From contig WNYE01000069.1 in the NCBI GenBank assembly GCA_021396245.1, positions 163,263-227,262 of the forward strand: DNA of 64,000 nucleotides, in the 5' to 3' direction. The notes under the pieces were generated by a model that saw nothing but the letters and a program-made list of their open reading frames with translations, did not search any database and was not told the origin of the DNA. Source of the DNA: Sporothrix humicola. Taxonomy: Eukaryota; Ascomycota; Sordariomycetes; Ophiostomatales; Ophiostomataceae. Below are positions 23,052 to 32,389 of this stretch, piece by piece; position 1 is the first letter of the stretch, and every line of letters starts with the position of its first letter. Position numbers and translations under genes: made by a program.

Positions 23052-23948
23052 TTTTGGAGAGCGATAGAATGTCTTTTTGGTTTTGCTTTTTTTTAGAGCG
23101 AAAAACGACAAAACTCGTGCTCCAAGCACAAGATTTCTGGCATAAAAGGGGGTTGGTCTGTCCTCTGGATACACAATAAATGATAGATCTTCAGTGTCAG
23201 GTTCTCCCACCATAATAGCGGTGGTTGATTGACAGGTCACACACATGAATATATGAACAAATTACGTTTAAAGACTTTACTCCCACCATGCTTAATTGAC
23301 GTCACAGACGATTAATATAAGGACTTATTTGCATTGGCAGAAAAGGGTAATACTAAAAGAAGCACCCAGGGCCACGTCAGACCTCTAATGGGTGTTATCA
23401 AACAACACTTGCTGGTACATAAAAATTGAAAACGAACAAAGTGAAAAGGGTAAAAAGAGAAAAAGGAAGCAATTAGGAAGATACAATAGGCATCAAAAAA
23501 CCACAAACAGAAGCCAAGACCAGCAAAGGAAATGGCCAGCGCCGTCTACCACAGTCTTAACAAAAACCAAAGCCGGCAAATCCACCCAAAGCAACAATAT
23601 GTTATGTGCCCTATTTTTGTTTTCCGAAACCACCTGCTTCCTTCATCCTCCTTTTTTTCGTGGTCTGGTGTTGGCGGTAATAGAATTATTGTCGTGGCTC
23701 CAATACAAGGTGAGACAAAGAAGTCGACAACTCTCACAAATGACTATAGTGTAGGACGAGAGAGAGGTGCGAGCCCAGTCTAGTCCAGCATGGAACCAGG
23801 GGTATGATGTGAGAGCAAAAGAATAGGCTAAAACAAACAAAGAAATGATCATGAGAGTAAAAAGTAGTCAAGGTAAACGTTCAAGAAGAAGGACCAAGGT
23901 ACACTCGAGGGCGCACCTCACTGGCCTCCTCCGCGTTTGCGTTCAAGC
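23052..23948. other. Convergent 3' region GUK1/CDC10
   Basis: Nearly 900 bp lies between the stop codons. It is A- and T-run rich, and no open frame looks coding. Confidence 0.55.
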
Positions 23949-25219
23949 TTAGTAGCCGTTCATGGTCACCCGCTGAGAGCCGCGGCTCAGCTCACGGTCA
24001 GCCGCGGGGCTAATCGGCCGGCTGCCGTGGCCACCCGCGCCCTGAGCACTGCTCTCCTTCAGGGCCAGCAGCTGCTTAGCACGGAAGGTCTCGTAGTGAA
24101 TCTGGGAAGTGGTCTCGATCAGATCCTGCAGGTGCGTGCGCAGCAGGAAGTTGCGCAGGTGCACGAACTCGCAGTGGTCCTCATCCTCGACGTTGATGAC
24201 ACCCCACCGGTTCTGGCGGGCCGGGACCTGCTTGCCGTTGATGATGATGGACTTCTCCGAGCCGACGACGGCGAAGGGGATCAGGCTCTGAAGTGGGGTT
24301 AGTTACGTGCCATACAAATTCAAATATAGAGGACTCGGCCTACCTTGATCTCAGTGTTGACGGCAACCTCCTCGTCGTCAAACTCGTCGTTGTCGTAGGG
24401 GTACATCTTCAGGTTGTGGAAGGCAAACTCCTCCTTGATACGGGCCTTGAACTCCTGGCGCTCCTCCAGGGTCAGAGAGTCGGACTTGGCAATGACGGGC
24501 ACAACGTTGACGACGTCGGACAGCTTCTTCAGGACGACAATATCGATGGGCTTCAGAGAGTGGCCAGACGGCTGGATGAAGAACAGGCAGCAGTGGATGC
24601 GCGTGTCCTGGATGTAGCGCTCGCGCTGAGCAGTGAGCTCCTTGCGCAGGTAGGCGGAGTGCTGGTCCTTGATGTACTTGACGATGGGGTCCCAGCAGCG
24701 GTCGTTGTTAATCAGATCGCCGTAGCCGGGGGTGTCGACAATGTTCAGACGCAGCCGGACGCCGTTCTCCTCGATAATATGCGACACGGCGTGGATCTCG
24801 GTGGTCGAGCGGATGGTCTCCTCAGGCATGAGACGGCCCTTGGACTCCATCAGGTGGGACGCGAAGATGGTGTTGATCAGGGTCGACTTGCCGAGACCAG
24901 TCTGGCCTGAGGGGATGTGTTAGCCATTGTGCCATATAGCAAAAACAAAGTGATCATAATTGCACAGCTTTGGGCAGTGGAAGCTTCATCACGACTTCGT
25001 GATACAAAAAGGGGTCGCCGATGGCCGGCCCAAGCTCCTCTGACCGCACTACTCGGCACTCGATGAAGCACCGACCACACGCCTCGAATAAGACTTACCA
25101 ACGCAAATAACGTTGAACTGGAAACCACGCTTCAAGAGCTTGCGCTCGATCTGCGAGGTGATGCTGTCAAAACCAACATGGCTCTGAGGGTAAATCGTGG
25201 CAGGGGGCATGGCCGCCAT
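23949..25219 (-). CDS. CDC10: Septin, Cdc10/AspD group
   Basis: Three exons (25099-25219, 24344-24906, 23949-24287) encode 340 residues. Septins are GTP-binding proteins that build filaments at septa, hyphal branches and conidiophores. The P-loop GQTGLGKST is completed across intron 1. The G3 motif DTPGYGD and the G4 region AKSD are present. The septin unique element near residue 240 includes FAVVGSE, RWGVINVED and HLQDLIETTSQIHYE. The absence of a C-terminal coiled coil and the N-terminal block VGFDSITSQIE assign it to the Cdc10 group (AspD in Aspergillus), the central subunit of the octamer. Exon borders agree with GTAAGT and GTAGGC donors. The gene is divergent from MRPL32. Confidence 0.94.
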
Positions 25220-26077
25220 TGTGTCGACTTTAAGGGGGTGGGAGGAGAGAGAGTAGTTGAGATGGACACGGTGCGGTTTTGCGAAGTTAGCTGTCAAAGA
25301 AACAGACAGATCTGACGCGCGAAGAAACGGTCGAGAGCGATGGAGGATGGGAAGCGGTTGGCAGAAAAAGTGAAGCTGGAAGCTGGAAACTGGGCTCGCG
25401 ATGTCACAGGGAAAGGAAACAAAATAGAGTTTCTTTCTTTTTGGGGGGGGTGGGAATTGGGAATTGGGAATTGGGCGAAACAAATTGTGGTGTATGTGTG
25501 CTCTGGTAGCACCTGCCCCCGTTATATTAGGGGGGAGAGGAAAGAGAGATTTGCTCCTCACTTTCCCTTTTCCCTCCTGCGTGCCCCCTATTTCACCAGA
25601 GCAGACAGGAGCGACCCAGACGTTGTCGTCCCGCCTACTTTCCTTTCGTGGACAGGGGTAGAAAAGGGGAAGGAAGACGGGTTGGCCAGCTGTGATTGGC
25701 CCCAAAGTGCGTCCGTGTGTCTTGGCCATTCACCATTGGGCAACGGCAGTCCCCTGTGGGGCCCGCCAGGTAAGGAGAGCATGGGGAGGTGCGCACTAGC
25801 AACAACGATCGTTGTTTCCTGCTCGGACGAGGGACTCGCTGGCTGGTGGGTACCTGGCGCGCATTGAAAAAATGACTAAGCCTGAAAGAATGGCGGGCAT
25901 GCTGGCAGAAAAAAATCATGGGCCGAAAAAAGCTTCACCGAAACGGCGTGAGCTTTTTGGACGACATTGCGCACGCGACAACCACCATCCCAACGACGAC
26001 CAATTGGACACAACCGACGACAATTTAATTGCACACTTTTCGGCGGTCCTTCTAGACAGCTCAATTCACATTTCGCC
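25220..26077. other. Divergent promoter region CDC10/MRPL32
   Basis: This 858-bp interval includes a G-rich quadruplex-like run (25443-25475). It also has several CCAAT/ATTGG sequences, for example near 25695 and 25730. No gene is supported, although chance open frames exist on both strands. Confidence 0.5.
25443..25475 (+). promoter_or_regulatory. G-quadruplex-like run with GGGAATT tandem repeat
   Basis: Five G-runs occur on the plus strand: 25443-25450, 25452-25454, 25459-25461, 25466-25468 and 25473-25475. They are separated by loops of 1, 4, 4 and 4 bases. This satisfies the common G3+N1-7 quadruplex rule. The last three loops are AATT, giving a 7-bp tandem repeat. It lies about 225-255 bp upstream of the CDC10 start, on the strand opposite to the gene. 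Confidence 0.6.
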
Positions 26078-26639
26078 ATGGCTGCCGCTGCTATGCCGTT
26101 CCGGACGGCGGGCTCCGCCTATTTCCTCCCGCGGCTTTTCGCGTCGTCGCCGGCGACCTCCACCTCCTTCACATCCTCCGTCACATCGGCTGCATTAATA
26201 TCGTCACGGACATTCCGCATTGCCTTCCTCTTCTCTCACCGGCTTGCCGCCGCCGCCCCTCTCATCCCCGCCATTCCTCTCTCGCTACCATCTCTTCCAT
26301 CTCTGCCGACATTGCTAGGCGATATCTGGGAGTCGATCCTGCGGGCAGTGCCGAAGAAGAAGACATCACACTCGAAGAAGCGGAGCCGGCAGATGGCGGG
26401 CAAAGCGCTCAAGGACGTCAACTCCCTTTGCAAGTGCCCGTCGTGTGGCCGGATAAAGCGGATGCACCACATGTGCGAACACTGCATGACGAGTGAGTTT
26501 CCATCCGCGGTGTGATAACGGAGTGTTATTACTTCCCAAAGCACCCATATTCCTCTTAAACTCCTTTATTCTTTCTATATGCAAACCTTGTACTAACAAA
26601 GTTTCAGCACTCCGGGATATGATGAAGAAGCGGTTATAG
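26078..26639 (+). CDS. MRPL32: Mitochondrial large-subunit ribosomal protein bL32m
   Basis: Two exons (26078-26492, 26608-26639) encode 148 residues. Residues 1 to about 90 form a long Ala/Ser/Arg-rich presequence, typical of L32m, which in yeast is matured by the m-AAA protease. The mature part begins near KKKTSHSKKRSRQMAG, the conserved bL32 N terminus, and contains a zinc ribbon with CPSC and CEHC pairs. The 10-residue second exon supplies the conserved end TLRDMMKKRL. The intron has donor GTGAGT and the strong branch point TACTAAC at 26591-26597. Confidence 0.93.
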
Positions 26640-27310
26640 ACACATGTATTCGTGATGTGGTAGCCTATAGCCATGGCGATTGCAGTTCAGTCGCAGCTGC
26701 ATGGTGAAAAAAATCTAAGAGCGACGCCAGGAGGCATTACCTGTGTTGTCGTTACGACAAAGCCAATCGTGTACAATATATGAAGGGCGGTGGCCCATTT
26801 GCATAGAGAGATGGCGACATTTTTGGGGAAGAGCTGCATAGGGAAGCAGCAAAAGAGGGACGGTGAAAGACCACCCTCCGTGTATATACAATACCAAGAC
26901 TAAAAGACCATTTACGCTTCATACCTCCTTCCACGATTGACAAGTTTGCGAGGCAACTGCCCTTTTCTGCTTGTAGATGTGCAAACGACCAGAGGTTGCT
27001 AGAGCAGCACCAGTAAATCACAGCGGGAGCCATGTATGCTCCTTCCAATCCAATTGCCGAATCTTTTGTTTACATTTAGGTATTTTTAAAATAGGAAGTT
27101 GTGAATTCATGCTGATGTGAATGTGAATTGTAATTGGGAAAGAGCCAATGTGCGCGAGCGGCGCAAACGCTGAAGGAGCTGTGACGGCGCCTGCCCCACA
27201 CTAGCCTTGGATTCTGCCAGACAGCAAGAGCTCCAAAAACGTGAACTTAGACAACAAGAAAGAACACTGAGAGCAACTTTTTGTGCAAAGTCAGTCTAAC
27301 CGACGCCGTG
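26640..27310. other. Intergenic region MRPL32/SKI8
   Basis: This 671-bp interval between two plus-strand genes holds the 3' flank of MRPL32 and the SKI8 promoter. Nothing else is supported. Confidence 0.55.
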
Positions 27311-28551
27311 ATGGTATGTTACCTCTTATTGTCTCTGTCACATCTCCTTTTTCCCAAAGCTAACTCTTGCGCAAGTCGAAACAATACTACATCGCCAAGG
27401 CTGTGGACAATGGTGAGTGCGCAACCCCGCCAAAGGGCCGGCCTGAACAGAAGAACGGAGAGGCACCTCAGTTGGGACGAGAAGGTCATTTTGGCTAACA
27501 AATCTCCTCTACTCTAGCCCACGAGACGGACATCTTTTCCATAGCAGTGACGCCGACGTCGGTCATTTCCGGGTCCGGAGCATCAACTCTGCGCATCCAT
27601 AGCACGGCCTCGATCGAATACCCCATCTCACAGTCGATAAACGGCGCACACAAGCTCGGCTGCCACCATGTAACGACAGCAAAGGGCTCTTCTGGCCAGG
27701 TCGCCTGTTCTGCGGGCTTTGGTGGCGAGGTGAACGTGTGGCGGCGCAGCGAGGCGGGCGACTGGACACTGGACACAACACTGCGGCCGAGCGATCTGAT
27801 TTCTGGAGGCAATGCCAACAAGGAGGCAGAGGACGGTGCAGATGTGGCAGCCGCAGCAACAAAGACAGAAAAGACGACCGACGCGTGGGCTCTGGCACTA
27901 AGCAAGAACGAGCAGTACCTGGCATACACGACACACGACGGGCGCGTTGGCGTGTGGGACCTCAAAGCGGGCTCGCAGCTGCTTGTCTACAGCGCACACA
28001 ACAAGGCGACGAGCAGCTTTGCCATGGCGGTGGACCTGAGCCAGGACGGCAAGTACACGGCCGCCGGCTACCAGACCGGGTCGGTCAACGTGTTCAACAA
28101 CGACCAGTCCAAGCTGGTGTACTCGCTGCCTGGGCTGGCCAAGCCTATCCGGGCAGTGGCATTCTCGCCGCTGGGCAAACGGCTGGCAGCGGGCGGCGAT
28201 GCGGGTGTGATCTCGCTCTACGACATGAAGCATGGCGAGCCTGTGGGCAATTTGACACCGCCCGGGTCCACGACCTCGAGCTCGGCCGTATGGGTCACAT
28301 CGCTCGACTTTTCGGCGTCGGGCGAGTACCTGCTGGCTGGGTACATGGACGGCAAGGTGCGGGTATGGAACGTGGAGCTGGGAACGTGCGTGGCAACGAA
28401 CGGCGAGACGGAAATGTCTGCACTATGGAGCGTCAAGTGGCTGCCTCCCAAGTCGGAACGGCCAGGCGCCGACACAGAGAGCTTCTGCGCAGCAGGCGCA
28501 GACCGACGGCTGACATTCTACCGCGAGGCTGGTTCGAACCCAATAATATAG
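27311..28551 (+). CDS. SKI8: WD40 protein Ski8 (Ski complex; Rec14)
   Basis: The best model has three exons: 27311-27313 (just the ATG), 27376-27412 and 27518-28551, giving 357 residues. Ski8 is the WD40 subunit of the Ski2-Ski3-Ski8 complex that feeds mRNA to the cytosolic exosome, and in several fungi it also helps meiotic break formation. The product starts MSKQYYIAKAVDNAHETDI, the expected Ski8 N terminus. Repeats with WD-like ends are visible (VNVWRR, VGVWDLK, VNVFNND, ISLYDMK, VRVWNVE), and the protein closes with ADRRLTFYREAG. Intron 1 has donor GTATGT, branch point GCTAAC and acceptor AAG. Intron 2 has GTGAGT and GCTAAC. Without the ATG-only exon no start in frame exists near this conserved N terminus. 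Confidence 0.88.
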
Positions 28552-30959
28552 AAAGGGTTTGAAAGAGTTTTATTCACGTTACAAATGCGAGAGAAGAATA
28601 CAACAAAAAACATGGTCCAAAGCACGGCTTGGCGAAAATTTATTCGAAAATGCATCCAAAAGTAGTCGGCAGGCAATATATGAAGGATACGATATGATAT
28701 GCCAGGGAGCTGGCAAGGACGACAGTGTATCAAGAGGATCTCAGAGATCAACATCCGTTGACGAAATGAAGCCAGGTCGAGGGGATATGCGGCTGCTGTG
28801 CATCATCCGGGGGTGGGTTTGCTTTTTGCCTCGATGGCGAGAAAGATGGAGATGGCATTCATCTTTCCACAAAAAAGCCAGGCTCAACTACCGAAGTTGT
28901 GACGGATATGCGGAGAGAGGCAGCAGTAGTGTAGGATAAGAGTTATTTCTGAGGGAGTAAAAAAGCTAGACGGGTCAAACGCATTCACATACAGTGGACG
29001 TCTCATTCAGAGATATCTTGAAGCTTGGAAAGCCTCGCCTCGACTTTCGGCATTTAGTTCAGATGTTGTGGCAAAGAGGACAGGGGTTTATATAAATGCC
29101 AAACTGTCAAGCTGTCAAACTCCAAATGGGAAGATGGTCCTTGACACTAGGTTAAAAAAGAGCATTCAAAATCAGCAAGTCTAGACCTCTTGAGGCTCGC
29201 TGGCGATTGTCGTTTGTTTACGATTTGCGTCTCAGCGGATCACGGATCGCGGACCTGGAGGCGCCGTGCTCAAAGCGTGCCTGGAAAGGCTCTTCAATTT
29301 CAGAGTGTGAAGTCAGTACATTGAATGTTGTGTGCAATTAAGATATCTATGCAGGTTTACTTTTACGTTTTGTTTTCATTTCTCTTCATTCTCGGTGGCC
29401 TCTCTTGCAGTTTCCTTTTCATCTCACCCCTCAATCCGATGCGCACAGACTTTCCGGGTAGAAGGTCGAGACGAAGCGGCGTCAACAAGGCGAACAAGGG
29501 TGCAAGAAGCCCCAAGCTGTACCCCAAAGTCGAGACGATTTTAAGCAATGCACTGGGTGCGGCCGATCAAACCCGATCCAACGCTGGATCTGGCCGACGA
29601 TCAACAATCGATCAAACGGGGGGGGGAGGAAGAAAAGAAGGCGGCGACGGAAGCCTGGTTATTGTGAGTGTACAATATGGTGGGTTTTTTCAATTAATGA
29701 TTGAGTTTTTATCAGATTCTTCGTTTTCTATTCTTTTTTTTTGTCAAAAAAAAAAAATTCCAGGGCAGAATTATTGGCATTTCATATTAACACAAAAAAC
29801 CAGTCACTTTTACGCCCACCTCCATGATATCATCATCAACCAACCTCATTCAAACATATCACCAACAAAAAGGGCTTGTTCTTGGTTCTCGTGCCCCTTT
29901 GCCTCTCATTTTCTCTTCCGTTGTCTCCGCCTAACACAACATGACACTGTTCCGGCGAATGTGCAGAAGCGGCTTCCAAGCAGATCGTCCAAAATAGAGG
30001 ATGACGTCCCAACGCACCGCAGATCATGCCATCCCTTTCTCTCTTTTTTTTGCCTCCTTGTAATAGTATGCTTGCACATGTTTTCTATGATAGACTGCGG
30101 TAGTAGTCTAGACCACTGCTCAGATGAGGGTTCTAATTATATCCCTGCTCTTTTATCATTGTCTTTTGTTGACTGTCTTGACACCCGTCACCCCAAACTC
30201 AATTCCCGGATACCTGGAGGCCGATCCACGATCTTATGCTTGGCGAGTCCAAAGAAGAGGGGAGTAGAGAGAAGGAAAGAGAGGGGGCAGTCCATATTGT
30301 GCGAAGCGAGAAGCCAGGACAGACACGCGAGGAAATCAAAGGAGCACGGAAGATCCGCCGGGGGCAATGCCAGGGACCTTGCTGTGTATGCGTCGTGCTG
30401 AGGCCTCTATTCTGTGCCCTCCTTCTTTGGTTGCTTTTGAAAACGGACGATGCACGATGTACGATGCACGTCCAGGTCTATCCTTTGGTTTTCTCGTCTT
30501 TCAGGCCTCCTCGCTTCTTGGCTTGCCCCCTTTTTTGTTTCTATCTTCCAGACAGAAAACCCAGGGTCGTCCCTTTCCTGTGTGATTTCTCTTTCCGTGT
30601 CGCTCTTTAAAAATATCGTGATCCCCATTGAGACCTACTTGCTGTCCCTTTCCCCTCTCCTCTCTTTCCCTCTTTTTCTCATCCCCCCTTTCTCCTCTTT
30701 TGATCGCCATGCTCACCTTGATGTAGTAACGAGTCCTTTTTCTTTTCGTTCTTTCTTCTTTTCTTTTCTTTCTCTTCTCTTCTTCACTTCTCTTCTTCTA
30801 CACTCTTTTGATAGGGGTCTTTTTTTTACAGTACCGACAGCGACTGGTAGCGCTCGTCTTTCACTCTTTTATTTTACTTTTAACGACTTTGTTTTATTTT
30901 CAGCATTTTTATTTATCTTCTTTTCAGCTACCATATTTTCCACCATTTTCTCCCTCAAA
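28552..30959. other. Intergenic region, 2.4 kb, upstream of the GPI protein gene
   Basis: The left half has no coding signal. A 358-codon open frame at 29325-30401 crosses T and A homopolymers and lacks codon bias or motifs, so I treat it as chance. The 450 bp before 30960 are very rich in CTTT/TTCT tracts on the plus strand, the usual look of a strong fungal promoter or leader. That tract also leaves the GPI gene frame open back to 30450. Confidence 0.5.
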
Positions 30960-32089
30960 ATGAAGCCCGTCTCTCTCATTATTGCCCTTGCCTTTACGGC
31001 ATTTGGCTCGACTCTGGCACAGAACAACACAGCCGACGCATCATCTAGCGACGTCGGGAAGAATGACGGTAACAATGGAGCACACAAGGGCGGTGGTGAT
31101 GGTGATGGTGGTGATGGCGGCGGGTTCTTTGGAGCATTCGGGCATGGACAACGCAACAAGCACGACGGCCACCGCGGGAAGCACGGAAAACACCACAACA
31201 AGCACAAGGGCGTCAACGCCGGCTCGACACTCGAGCACTGCACGATGCTGCAGCAGTTCAACAAGATCATCGACAATGCCGCCAACGCGACGAAGCTCCA
31301 AAGGCAGTTCGAGGGTAACGCCACACGCATTGCCCGCTTCAAGGAAGAGGCTGCACAGCTGCAAAACGCCACATCACCAAAGGGCGCCATCCTCGCCAAT
31401 TTCCGCAGCAACGAGACGTTCCTGGGCATCTGCGACGCCATCTTTGCCACCGAGAGCAGCCACAAGCTGTGCCAGCGGCTAACCTTCCTCGAAGAGCGTG
31501 CCACGATCTCGGCCAACGTAACACTCCTGTCCGAGGCATCGCACGGCAACATCACAAAGCAAAAACAGATCCAGGACTCGGTGACGGCGACACTGCCCGA
31601 GCTGGCGACGCTCCAGAACAACGCGACGCTCCAGGAGTTCTGTGCCAATATCCAGACGCGGATCCAGTGCCGGGAGGTCAAGGTGCTGTACGACGCCGTG
31701 AGCCTGGCACGCAACGCGACGAGACTCAACCAGACGCTCGAGGGCAACACGACACGCATTGCGGCGTTCCAGAACCAGGTGGCCAAGGCGACGGCACGGC
31801 TGGACATGCTGTTGAACAATGCGACGTTGGTCTCGAACTGCAAGACAGAGATGCCGTTCATTCTCGATATTGGTGAGTTTTTTTTCTTTTTCTTTTTTTT
31901 TTTTTTTTTTTTTCGGTGCTCATATTTTATATTGTTGCTGTACCCCTGCTAACTCGTCTAGCCAACGAATTGCCCAACGCCACGGTGACGACAACAGAAT
32001 CGGTCAGCCAGTCGGCAGCCGTTCACAACATGGCCGGCTCGGTGTTGCCGCTTGCCGTCTTCCTCGTGTTGAGCTTCTGTTTGTTGTAG
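30960..32089 (+). CDS. GPI-anchored His/Gly-rich protein with three Cys-bounded repeats
   Basis: Two exons (30960-31872, 31962-32089) encode 346 residues. Residues 1-20 are a signal peptide ending in STLA. Residues about 40-85 are Gly/Asp-rich, then His/Lys-rich (GKHGKHHNKHKG), which could bind metal ions. Three related segments follow, at about 94-158, 171-228 and 237-294. Each is bounded by Cys and built around Asn-Ala-Thr sequons and a central EGN(A/T)TRIA-like block, clearest in repeats 1 and 3. The C terminus has Ser/Thr followed by a hydrophobic tail (LPLAVFLVLSFCLL), as in GPI proteins. The single intron contains a very long T tract (about 31878-31913) and a GCTAAC branch point. A cell-surface role is likely; the family is not recognised. 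Confidence 0.8.
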
Positions 32090-32389
32090 GGGTGTTGTAG
32101 GGGGAGGTCCTGTATTTGTGTCTTGTTCACCTTGTTGCTTGTAATGTCGTACGTGTTTGATTTGTCGATTCCTACTTTGAGGAACGTAATGTTTTTGTTT
32201 GGCCGTCTGTTTTTCTGCTTCTTCAAAAAGACTGTCGTTATCGATACCCCATATCTTCTATACCAACAAGAAAAAAAAATACTAAAATAAGCGTTAGATG
32301 GGAACCAACGTGTCGTTAGTGAGGCAATGTGATGTGTTTGTGTGAAGATCGAGAAATATATATTCAAAAAAATATGTATGTGTCTTCCT

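Noticed and set aside
22404..23246. 280-codon frame antisense to GUK1
   Set aside because: It mirrors the codon bias of the GUK1 coding strand and is best explained as its shadow.
24293..24910. 205-codon frame antisense to CDC10
   Set aside because: It is the shadow of a conserved septin exon.
28525..28545. GGTTCGAACCC resembling a tRNA T-loop/B-box
   Set aside because: It lies inside the SKI8 coding end (Gly-Ser-Asn-Pro) and no tRNA fold surrounds it.
29325..30401. 358-codon open frame on the plus strand
   Set aside because: It crosses long T and A homopolymers, has no recognisable motif or codon bias, and lies in the leader region of the next gene.
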